Below, in pieces: positions 27,005-35,246 of a stretch of 64,000 bases of DNA. Origin of the DNA: JBCCTX01 sp964468435 (GTDB lineage Bacteria > Bacteroidota > Bacteroidia > J057); NCBI GenBank assembly GCA_964468435.1, contig CAYXVE010000014.1, positions 1-64,000 on the forward strand, in the 5' to 3' direction. Every line of letters starts with the position of its first letter. Within the stretch, counting starts at the first letter, position 1. The notes under the pieces were generated by a model, which did no database searches, was not told the DNA's origin, and was given only the letters and a program-made list of their open reading frames with translations. Made by a program: the position numbers and the translations under genes.

Positions 27005-27724
27005 ATGAGAATTATTCCAGCCATAGATATTATTAATGGTCAATGTGTAAGATTGGAGAAAGGAGATTATGCTCGCCAGACAACCTATCATACAGACCCA
27101 CTTGAAGTGGCTAAGTCCTTCGAAGATCACGGTCTTATCTATCTTCATCTGGTAGATCTTGACGGTGCTAAAGCGGGAACACTCAAAAACTGGAAGGTCA
27201 TTGAACAGATTTGTACTCAAACTAATCTTATTGTAGATGTTGGTGGTGGAATCAAACGCTATGAGGATGTTCAAAAAGCCCTTGATGCTGGAGCCCGACA
27301 GATTAATGTGGGAAGTCTAGCCGTAAAATCTCCGGATACCGTATCTCAATGGATAGAGACTTTGGGAGCAGAGGTGATTATTCTCAGTGCAGATGTCAGG
27401 GAGGGATACATTGCTATTCACGGATGGCAGACGCTGACAGATATAGGCATAACAGACTTTGTACAGCAATATGCCCTCATGGGCATACAGTATATTGCCT
27501 GTACTGATATAGCAAAAGATGGTATGATGGCTGGCGCATCTTTTGGGCTTTATGAGTCCCTTCTGGCAAGCTTTCCAGATCTTCACCTTATCGCAAGTGG
27601 AGGTATTTCCTCTGTGGAAGACCTGGGCAGATTAGCCCAGATGGGTATGGATGGTGCTATCATCGGGAAAGCTATCTATGAAGGCCTACTCCCTCTGGAG
27701 CAACTTAAGAAATGGGGAGACTAA
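27005..27724 (+). CDS. hisA: Phosphoribosyl-formimino-AICAR-phosphate isomerase HisA
   Basis: Fourth step of histidine synthesis, an Amadori rearrangement of ProFAR. A (beta/alpha)8 barrel of 239 residues. The first catalytic Asp is in IIPAIDIINGQCVRL (Asp8) and the second in ACTDIAKDGMMAG. Phosphate-binding glycines appear in DVGGGIKRYEDV and LIASGGISSVEDL, marking the duplicated half-barrels shared with HisF. hisF follows 42 bp downstream on the same strand. Other his genes normally in the cluster are not in the window. Confidence 0.96.
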   Translation: MRIIPAIDIINGQCVRLEKGDYARQTTYHTDPLEVAKSFEDHGLIYLHLVDLDGAKAGTLKNWKVIEQICTQTNLIVDVGGGIKRYEDVQKALDAGARQINVGSLAVKSPDTVSQWIETLGAEVIILSADVREGYIAIHGWQTLTDIGITDFVQQYALMGIQYIACTDIAKDGMMAGASFGLYESLLASFPDLHLIASGGISSVEDLGRLAQMGMDGAIIGKAIYEGLLPLEQLKKWGD

Positions 27725-27765
27725 ACTAAAAAATAAGTATTTCAGATAAAATAATATACTATCCT

Positions 27766-28536
27766 TTGTTAACCAAGAGAATCATCCCCTGCCTGGATAT
27801 CAAGAATGGCCGCACAGTCAAAGGCATAAATTTTGTCAACCTGCGTGATGCTGGCGACCCAGTGGAGCTGGCTGCGACCTATTCACAGCAGGGAGCAGAC
27901 GAGCTCTGCTTTCTGGATATTACAGCCACAATAGAGGCCAGAGATACCCTGGCTGATCTTGTTCTTCGTGTAGCACAGGAAATCAACATACCCTTTACGG
28001 TGGGTGGAGGTATCAGAAGTGTGGCAGATGTATCCAGGTTGCTGGATGCAGGTGCGGATAAGGTATCCGTTAATTCTGCTGCTGTAAGAGATCCCCAACT
28101 GGTGGATCAGTTGGCCCGGGAATTTGGAAGCCAGTGCATCGTCGTAGCGATCGATACTAATATTCACGATGGTGTATGGCGCGTATTCACACATGGAGGC
28201 AGAAAGCCTACACCCAAAACCACCATCGAATGGGCACAGGAGGTAGCAGACCGGGGAGCAGGTGAGATTCTGCTGACCTCTATGACGAGCGACGGAACTC
28301 AGGATGGGTTTTCACTAGAGATAACGGCCAGCATATCCGAAGCACTTTCCATACCCATCATCGCATCTGGTGGGGCTGGTACGATGCAGCACTTTGAAGA
28401 AGTATTTCATCAAGGGAAAGCGGATGCAGCCCTGGCAGCCAGTGTTTTTCACTTCGGTACCATCCCCATTCCCCAGCTCAAAACCTTTCTCAAAGAATCT
28501 GGTATTCCGGTTCGAGACATCCATTCCAAAACCTGA
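27766..28536 (+). CDS. hisF: Imidazole glycerol phosphate synthase cyclase subunit HisF
   Basis: Uses ammonia from the HisH glutaminase to form imidazole glycerol phosphate and AICAR. A 256-residue (beta/alpha)8 barrel. Catalytic Asp11 is in IIPCLDIKNGRTVKG and Asp130 in IVVAIDTNIHDG; phosphate sites are PFTVGGGIRSVADV and IIASGGAGTMQHF. The start is TTG at 27766, reading MLTKRIIPCLD, which matches the conserved HisF N-terminus exactly; there is no ATG alternative before the first strand. The HisH partner gene is not adjacent. Confidence 0.96.
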   Translation: MLTKRIIPCLDIKNGRTVKGINFVNLRDAGDPVELAATYSQQGADELCFLDITATIEARDTLADLVLRVAQEINIPFTVGGGIRSVADVSRLLDAGADKVSVNSAAVRDPQLVDQLAREFGSQCIVVAIDTNIHDGVWRVFTHGGRKPTPKTTIEWAQEVADRGAGEILLTSMTSDGTQDGFSLEITASISEALSIPIIASGGAGTMQHFEEVFHQGKADAALAASVFHFGTIPIPQLKTFLKESGIPVRDIHSKT

Positions 28537-28569
28537 CATTTATTATCAACCTAAAAAAATACAAGAAAT

Positions 28570-28872
28570 ATGGACGCACCTTCAACAGAAGACATTGCCT
28601 TTCTCAAACAGTTGGAAATAATTATCAAAGATCGCCATATGCATCCCAAAACTGAATCTTATACTAGCCGGCTTTTTCAAAAAGGAATAAATAAAATCGC
28701 TCAGAAAGTAGGCGAAGAAGCTGTGGAACTCATCATCGAAGCCAAAGATGATGATATGGATCGCTTTCACGAAGAGGCTGCAGATCTGATATATCACCTG
28801 ATGGTATTACTGGAAGAAAAAAATACCAAGTTGGGTGCAGTAGTTGAAATACTAGCTAGAAGACATCAATAA
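28570..28872 (+). CDS. hisE: Phosphoribosyl-ATP pyrophosphatase HisE (stand-alone)
   Basis: Hydrolyses phosphoribosyl-ATP to phosphoribosyl-AMP in the second step of histidine synthesis. The 100-residue all-helical MazG-like protein contains ESYTSRLFQKGINKIAQKVG, then EEAVELIIEA and HEEAADLIYHLMVLL, with the Glu residues that bind magnesium. In many bacteria this domain is fused behind HisI (about 200 residues in total). Here it starts with its own ATG, 33 bp after hisF, and no HisI sequence is found upstream or elsewhere in the window. Confidence 0.94.
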   Translation: MDAPSTEDIAFLKQLEIIIKDRHMHPKTESYTSRLFQKGINKIAQKVGEEAVELIIEAKDDDMDRFHEEAADLIYHLMVLLEEKNTKLGAVVEILARRHQ

Positions 28873-28929
28873 CCTCACTTGGCTGGAACACGTTTTAGTC
28901 TAAAAACAACAGATAGAATCCTACATATC

Positions 28930-30438
28930 ATGGACCTCCCCACGTTAAACAAAGATATCTACGATCAGAAAACTTCACAGAAGTATCCCGATTATCCTGT
29001 TAAAATCCTTCAATTTGGGACCGGAGCCTTTCTCAGGGGCTTCATAGCAGATTATGTACACCGCGCCAATCGACAGGGCTACTACGAAGGACAAATCGTG
29101 GCTGTAGGCTCCACAGGCTCTGGCCGGGTCGAAATAATCAATCAACAACATGGTCTGTTTACACATCTCACAGAAGGATTTGTCAAAGGGGAAACTGTAC
29201 GAACAAATTATCTCAACGCCGCTTTGAAAAAAGCATACCGCACGGCTTCAGAATGGAATCAGATAAAAGAAATAGCAAAAGAAGAATCACTTTCTATAGT
29301 AATTTCCAACACGACTGAAGCAGGTCTTAGCTATCAGCCTGACCAACTCAATGCAGCGCCTCCAGCTTCTTTTCCCGGAAAACTTACTGCCCTGCTCTAT
29401 CACAGATATCAACATTTTGAAGGTAGCCCCGAAAGCGGGCTGATCTTTCTGCCCTGTGAATTATTGAATGACAATGGTCAGGTACTACGCAATCTCCTGC
29501 TGCGACATGCTCAGGAACACAACCTGGAAAAAGACTTTATCGATTGGATCAACCAATCAAATACCTTTTGCAATACGCTGGTTGACAGGATCGTAACAGG
29601 TACCCCTTCGCAGGAAAAACACCACAGCATCTGTCAACAGCTAGGATATGAAGACCAACTCCTCACCGTTGCAGAACCCTTTACCTTCTGGGCCATTGAA
29701 GGTCCGGAGCGTATCCGGCAAGAACTTACCTTTGCAGAAGCAGACTCCTCTATACTGATCACAAAAGATATTACGCCTTACCGCGAGCGCAAACTCAGAC
29801 TTCTCAACGGCGCACACACCATTAGTATAGCTTTGGCATATCTGCATGGACTTGAAACGATGAAAGACTGTATGGAAGATCCAGTCATGCACCAGTTCAT
29901 TGAAAATGTCCTGATGAATGAATTGCTTCCATCACTTCCTCCGGAAGTCGATGATGCAGAGGCATTTGCTCAGAATGTAATCGATCGATTCAGCAATCCT
30001 TTTCTGGATCATCAGCTCCTGAGCATCTCTATGCAATATACAACCAAAATGAAAATGCGGAATGTCCCCACCCTATTTCGCTATTATGAAAAATTTGGAC
30101 AGGCTCCCCGGCTCATGTGCCTGGGATTTGCAGCATTTCTGTATTTCCTCAGACCAGTTGATCAAAACAATGATACATACCGTGGATACCGCAGTGGTGA
30201 ATATTATTACATACATGATGACTATGCAGGTACTTTTTTGCAGGTGTGGGCAGGTTACGATCCTAAGCTGACTTTGAGCTGGGTCCAAGAAGTGTTGGCC
30301 AATGAAGCACTTTGGGGACAGAACCTCAACCAGCTTCCAGGCTTTGATGAGGCAATTTGCACTTATCTTCAAATGTTTGACAACCTAGGTATTACAGCTA
30401 CCCTGAAACAGTCATTGGTGCTGAGCAACCGGGAATAA
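28930..30438 (+). CDS. uxaB: Tagaturonate reductase (altronate oxidoreductase)
   Basis: Reduces D-tagaturonate to D-altronate with NADH in galacturonate breakdown. The protein of 502 residues belongs to the mannitol dehydrogenase superfamily: a Rossmann N-terminus (KILQFGTGAFLRGFIADYVH, about residues 18-37), VISNTTEAGLSY, the catalytic-domain motif RKLRLLNGAHTISIALAYL (Lys and His of the active site, about residues 295-313) and a helical C-terminus. The frame extends to TTG at 28879, 6 bp after hisE, but ATG at 28930 is preferred. It has no other hexuronate gene beside it. Fructuronate reductase (uxuB) is a close alternative. Confidence 0.85.
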   Translation: MDLPTLNKDIYDQKTSQKYPDYPVKILQFGTGAFLRGFIADYVHRANRQGYYEGQIVAVGSTGSGRVEIINQQHGLFTHLTEGFVKGETVRTNYLNAALKKAYRTASEWNQIKEIAKEESLSIVISNTTEAGLSYQPDQLNAAPPASFPGKLTALLYHRYQHFEGSPESGLIFLPCELLNDNGQVLRNLLLRHAQEHNLEKDFIDWINQSNTFCNTLVDRIVTGTPSQEKHHSICQQLGYEDQLLTVAEPFTFWAIEGPERIRQELTFAEADSSILITKDITPYRERKLRLLNGAHTISIALAYLHGLETMKDCMEDPVMHQFIENVLMNELLPSLPPEVDDAEAFAQNVIDRFSNPFLDHQLLSISMQYTTKMKMRNVPTLFRYYEKFGQAPRLMCLGFAAFLYFLRPVDQNNDTYRGYRSGEYYYIHDDYAGTFLQVWAGYDPKLTLSWVQEVLANEALWGQNLNQLPGFDEAICTYLQMFDNLGITATLKQSLVLSNRE

Positions 30439-30525
30439 GATGAAGGGTAGCAGGTTTTATGGATAATATGTTCTGACACAGCTCCACATATTATCTGATA
30501 ATTTTTCCTAGCTACCCTTATCTTA
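30436..30525. terminator. Two-tier hairpin between convergent genes
   Basis: An outer stem joins TAAGATGAAGGGTAGC (30436-30451) with GCTACCCTTATCTTA (30511-30525), nearly perfect with one bulged base. It encloses an inner 8-bp stem, ATAATATG (30463-30470) with CATATTAT (30487-30494). It lies between uxaB (its left arm starts at the uxaB stop codon) and the surface protein gene on the opposite strand, so it probably terminates both. Confidence 0.65.
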
Positions 30526-30573
30526 ACATACCTGACCTGTTGCAACCCCTATACCTGTGTAATATGTTGACAA

Positions 30574-33500
30574 TTACTTCCTAACAAATTTTTCTGTAAA
30601 CTGCGTAATGCCATCTGTCAGGTGGATTATGTATACACCCGAAGCAAGATTTGCCAAAGACAGTACCTGTTTGTTGCCTGTTTCGTCTGTATTGACAATA
30701 TATCTCGCTACTTGATGTCCCATCATATCACGCAGTGTTACCTCTACTCTGCTCTCAAGTTCATGATTTAAGTCTAGATGTAACTTATCCCTTACTGGAT
30801 TGGGATAAAGAGATATCCGTGATGACCCTTTCCCGGAAAAGAAGACCTCAACCATCTGAGAATAACTGTAACTCCCGTCAAAATCTACCTGTCTAAGCCG
30901 GAAATATGCTTTACCTGGCTTGGTCCATGGCAACGCATAGGAATAGCGAGTAATTTCCTGCGTATCACCCTGCCCAGCTACCCTTCCTACAGGTTCAAAT
31001 TCGATGCCATCAATGCTCTGCTCAATTTCAAAATGAGAATTGTTGATTTCACTGCCTGTTACCCATTCCAAAAATACCTGTCTGTGCTGTGCTTCTCCTT
31101 CAAACGATAGAAACGCTACAGGTAACAGGTTCTGTTCCTCATAATCCTCTGTCTCGCAAGTCAGAATAAGGGCATAATCTTCCACCTCTCCTTTTACCTC
31201 ACCTGTATCGGCGCCTATATCCTCCACATTGGACAACCTAAATCTAACAAATACTTCCTTGCCACATAGCTGATTCTGATTGAGAACCCGCAAGGGAGCC
31301 CCATAGACTGCAGATTCGTAGGTTCCATCACTGTCAAAAGGGATGTCATCAATTAACAGAGTTTCAAATATACCATTGACATCTGTATCTGCCCATGCAG
31401 ATAGATAGTAGGTAACACCTGTGCTGTTTTTTACGCTAACCTGAAAATGTTTGTCGGTATTGGGAGAAATGAGTGGACCACCTCCAAAAATTACTCCATC
31501 CTCATCATCCACACCACTTTGATCATCTCCAGTAGCAAAAGAAGTATGTTGAGATCCTGACTCACTATCAATCAGCGCTCCCAGGCTCACTCCTTCGAGG
31601 ATCTCATGCTTTGCATCTCCATATGTCAAAGGAGCATCACCATAATCGTAATTCCCGCCCTGATTACAGTTGATCGTAAACATATAATCCTCTACTTCAC
31701 CCGTGATGCCTTCTCCGGTAGCCTGTATGCCCGGGTCACTCAGTAACCTCGCGCGCATAAAAGTCTGACCACAAATGGCTTCTTGAGGAATGGTAAATTG
31801 AAGGGATCTGTGAAATATCTCAGCAGATGGCTTTTGAGGATTGTCAAATATTTCATCGACAATCATATGTTCACCCTGATCCTGAAAATCCCCGTCTCCA
31901 TTGTAATCTATCCAAATATTGAGAAATACATCTCTAAGTTCACTGTACACTACCACATCAATGGTTTTGGTCTCTCCTGGTGAAGCAATCGCTCCTCCCG
32001 GGAAATGTATCCCATCTTCATCATCCAACCCATCATTATCATCTCCACACCCATGCCAAGTATAAAACGGAAACGCTTCGAAGTCTATCAGGGTACCCAG
32101 GTATGTAATTAGGCCTCCTCTGCTAGCATCATAAACATGACTGGCAGAAGCATAGCTTTCAGGGGCATCACTGAAGTCATTGCCATAGGTCAACACAGGA
32201 AAAACACATCCTTTGAAGGGATGATTGTGAATCTGCGATGCAGATTGTGTATTCACACGATCTACGATTACCTGGCCCCAGACTTCTCCATTACTTGCAG
32301 TAAAATCTGCTTTGGGCGCCAGAACACTACCTTTGATACTTTGCAACGACAATGAACCTGCCTCATAAAAGTTGAACAGAATGCGATTGGTGAGTTGGTC
32401 AAATCCATGCCATCCAGGATTACCCAGGTTCACCTGCGTTCCGCCAACGTTAATAATGATCGTAGCTCCTATTGCGACATCCGTCAGCTCCACATTTAAT
32501 ACCCTTCCGAAATCAGCTCCATCGACAAAAAAGACATATGTTCCCTCAAAGTTTGCCTGTGTTCCGAAAAGTACCAATGTCTGATTGTCAATCTCTACAT
32601 TTCCCTCCAGTACAGTACCCCATTCATTTTCGGATAACTGCGCAAGGCCCTGTGAGAGACTTTCCATCTGAAACTTTGCAAAGCTGAAATCAAAAGGCGG
32701 CGGCAAGCGATAAGAATCCGCATTCTGACTGTTGACAGAAATGATTCCGTCAGCCCCCTTTATGGAAAATCCTCCATCTACCAACTGAAATCCTCCTGTA
32801 AAGGAAAAGCTACCATGACTTACCTGTATGCCCGAGGAAGCGACGATATCCCCTCCAACAATCAGATCAGCCCTTGCGGGATCAGGAGTGAGATTTTCAC
32901 TTCCATATTCCTGATGCTGCTGGCCAATATGTAAGCTACGGACTGAAAGATCGCCTCCAACAGCAACTCGTCCCTGAACAGCATCTGTCAGGTTTGCCAT
33001 TTTACCCAAAACCAATAAGTTGTAGGGTGCAGCAACTCCCAGCGTACCTGTACAACCTCCGGCTACCACATCCTGACAATTGTCTACCTGCACAGATACG
33101 GCAGTCTGATACGTACATCCATCGAGATGTACATCCAGAGTATAACTGCTGATCTGCGTAGGCTGGACAGTAATCTGGGGTTGTGTACTTCCATTACTCC
33201 ACTGATAAGCAAGGTCCAGCGGACCATCTGCCCAGGCGATATCTTGAGTAAATGTTGCTTTCAGCGAGTCAGAAGCAGAATCCAGCATATCAACCTTGAA
33301 TAAGCCATTATCCAGCATCTGGATATATCTTCCAGGGGATTCGATAGATTCAAAAGATATGCCACCAAAATCTGATAATCCCGCTTTGACATAAAAAGAT
33401 GCAGACTCTTGGAAGGAACTTTTATTTTCCAGCGGATGTAATTTTAGAAAATTACTGGATTCCCGGAGATAATATCCTGGCTGAGCAACGGATTCCAGCG

Positions 33501-34479
33501 AAACACCTTGATTGTTGAACAAACCCTGAACTATACGGAATGAACTCCGCTCTTTTACACTGGGTTCACTATGTTCAGAAACAGCTATACCCGCTGCATA
33601 AGTCGACCATCCGGGCTGGTCGATAACCTGATGACCCAAAAATGTGCCCGGTGATGACATCGATTCAAATGCCTGATATGCACCTCCTGTAAGTGTAGCA
33701 GTTTCTCCTGAACATATCGTTTGATCCAGACTCGTGAAGATCCAGGGGTCAGTTACCACTTCTTTTTTGATGACATTGGATTCACCAAGATACTCACCAC
33801 ATGTTCCCCTTCTTGAACACCTTATATAATAGGTAGTCTGGGTAATAGGCTCTGGGTCTAAGGTGGGACTGTTGGAATTGGGAATCATAGTCCACTCACT
33901 CAGGTTATTGTCGTTAAAGATTGCTGATGTGGTACTTTCCATCCATATATATTCCAGCTCTCCAGATCCTCCAGATGGGAGGATCTGATTGTATATCAAT
34001 CCAGGATCAAATGGACCGCATACAGCTTCGTCCCCCCCTACCATGCCCCCATCGGTAACATTATCACATACATTCACCTGTAGTGAGTATACATCCAGGA
34101 TTGTGCCTCCACCATCAGGCTGAGAATATGTCTTGACAGTGATGGTTTGGGTACCTGGGCCTGGATTCCATGCAGTATTCTGATCGGGATACATATAGGG
34201 TCCGCTGTTGATAATCACTGCGTTGGAACTTTGACCATCTACCTGAATCTCTACGCTACCGGGATTTCCTTTCACGGATACCAGAATATTAAAGGGTTTG
34301 GGTAACTTGGAAAGGACAAGTAAGGAACCACTTTCCAGATGCTGATAAAGCTCATGCTCGTCCAGATCATAGAGATACACAGATTCCTCATCACCATAGA
34401 TGGACATCGAAAACAGATACAAGGGGTTGATACATACTGATAACAATAACAGTACAATAAGATACTGAATCCTTCTCAT
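30574..34479 (-). CDS. Giant T9SS surface protein: AbfB-like, choice-of-anchor A, two GEVED
   Basis: A 1301-residue exported protein. Order: signal peptide (1 to about 28); a beta-rich region ending CSRRGTCGEYLG (to about 240); an Ig-like domain split by an insert (TICSGETATLTGG near 252-264, resuming YQWSNGSTQPQITV near 425); within it an AbfB-like beta-trefoil of three repeats (about 268-408, with SLESVAQPGYYLRES and SFESIESPGRYIQ); a choice-of-anchor A domain (about 478-756, VAAPYNLLVLGKM, GRVAVGGDLSV, LFNFYEAGSLSL); two GEVED domains (about 760-935 and 940-1115, each with GDD-x-D-DEDG and GEVEDY); a fibronectin-like domain; and a T9SS type A signal (about 1218-1301, SLYPNPVRDKLHLDL to FTEKFVRK). 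Probably an adhesin or matrix protein binding arabinose-containing or other glycans; no catalytic motif is seen. It is a paralogue of the gene at 35247-38237. Confidence 0.85.
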   Translation of the reverse strand: MRRIQYLIVLLLLSVCINPLYLFSMSIYGDEESVYLYDLDEHELYQHLESGSLLVLSKLPKPFNILVSVKGNPGSVEIQVDGQSSNAVIINSGPYMYPDQNTAWNPGPGTQTITVKTYSQPDGGGTILDVYSLQVNVCDNVTDGGMVGGDEAVCGPFDPGLIYNQILPSGGSGELEYIWMESTTSAIFNDNNLSEWTMIPNSNSPTLDPEPITQTTYYIRCSRRGTCGEYLGESNVIKKEVVTDPWIFTSLDQTICSGETATLTGGAYQAFESMSSPGTFLGHQVIDQPGWSTYAAGIAVSEHSEPSVKERSSFRIVQGLFNNQGVSLESVAQPGYYLRESSNFLKLHPLENKSSFQESASFYVKAGLSDFGGISFESIESPGRYIQMLDNGLFKVDMLDSASDSLKATFTQDIAWADGPLDLAYQWSNGSTQPQITVQPTQISSYTLDVHLDGCTYQTAVSVQVDNCQDVVAGGCTGTLGVAAPYNLLVLGKMANLTDAVQGRVAVGGDLSVRSLHIGQQHQEYGSENLTPDPARADLIVGGDIVASSGIQVSHGSFSFTGGFQLVDGGFSIKGADGIISVNSQNADSYRLPPPFDFSFAKFQMESLSQGLAQLSENEWGTVLEGNVEIDNQTLVLFGTQANFEGTYVFFVDGADFGRVLNVELTDVAIGATIIINVGGTQVNLGNPGWHGFDQLTNRILFNFYEAGSLSLQSIKGSVLAPKADFTASNGEVWGQVIVDRVNTQSASQIHNHPFKGCVFPVLTYGNDFSDAPESYASASHVYDASRGGLITYLGTLIDFEAFPFYTWHGCGDDNDGLDDEDGIHFPGGAIASPGETKTIDVVVYSELRDVFLNIWIDYNGDGDFQDQGEHMIVDEIFDNPQKPSAEIFHRSLQFTIPQEAICGQTFMRARLLSDPGIQATGEGITGEVEDYMFTINCNQGGNYDYGDAPLTYGDAKHEILEGVSLGALIDSESGSQHTSFATGDDQSGVDDEDGVIFGGGPLISPNTDKHFQVSVKNSTGVTYYLSAWADTDVNGIFETLLIDDIPFDSDGTYESAVYGAPLRVLNQNQLCGKEVFVRFRLSNVEDIGADTGEVKGEVEDYALILTCETEDYEEQNLLPVAFLSFEGEAQHRQVFLEWVTGSEINNSHFEIEQSIDGIEFEPVGRVAGQGDTQEITRYSYALPWTKPGKAYFRLRQVDFDGSYSYSQMVEVFFSGKGSSRISLYPNPVRDKLHLDLNHELESRVEVTLRDMMGHQVARYIVNTDETGNKQVLSLANLASGVYIIHLTDGITQFTEKFVRK

Positions 34480-35180
34480 TGGTTGCTTTTTTAGTTTTAA
34501 ATCATGATGCGCAACACAATGATTACTATAGATGGCTTAAAAAATAGATAACTTCAGCTAAACGAATACTTACCTTAATTTTGTTGATAACAATTGTGAA
34601 AGGGCAAAAATTTGTTTACAAAACTTAATTTACCTGTTATGTGATGTAAAAATAACAAAAAAAATATAAGTAGAAAATTTTGATTAAAAATTTATACCAA
34701 TAAATAATATTATTTATTACAAATTTATAGAAATGGATCAAATAGACCTAAGTAGTTGATAAATAATGTATTATATACAACAAAACATTTTATTTTTTAA
34801 AGTTTTGACTATTACTACCCAAACAGTTATATCAAACAGAAAAATATTTTTTGTGATTAAAATCTAACTGAAAAAATTACATTTTATTATTTTATATAAT
34901 ATGACATATATATGATATATTACTAACTTTAAATACCTAGATCTCTTAAAAATCTTTACAATTCTCTTAACATTATAGGATTAATCAATTTATTTTATTT
35001 TTCGAATGATCAACTACGACTTTTTTTATCTTTTATATGTAATACCGTTATATCATTTAGTGTGTTTTTCGAATTGTCTTATTATAATTATTTACGCTAA
35101 AAATCTTTTATTAATTAACAATTAATTCTCATATCAGATAATAGAAAAAAATTTTTGCGCGCTCATGGTAATGAAACCCA
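34480..35180. other. AT-rich intergenic region upstream of the first surface protein
   Basis: About 700 bases, strongly AT-rich, without a credible open frame. It holds many short palindromes, for example AAATAATATTATTT near 34702. On the minus strand TAAATTTG at 34727-34720 is a perfect -7 element but lies 240 bp from the start codon and lacks a well-spaced TTG. A long 5' leader or regulatory region for the surface protein is possible. Confidence 0.5.
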
Positions 35181-35219
35181 AAAACCCTGCATAAAGTGAG
35201 AAACTTTATGCAGGGTTTT
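35181..35219 (-). terminator. Strong terminator of the second surface protein
   Basis: A perfect 17-bp stem (35181-35197 with 35203-35219) with a 5-nt loop GAGAA. Both arms end in AAAACCC/GGGTTTT, so the minus-strand transcript ends in GGGUUUU. It starts 28 bp after the stop codon of the gene at 35247-38237, isolating it from the next gene. Confidence 0.85.
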
Positions 35220-35246
35220 CTATTCAGGATAAATACTATGCTAATT

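Noticed and set aside
28879..28929. TTG start for uxaB six bases after hisE
   Set aside because: The extra 17 residues do not match the family; ATG at 28930 does.
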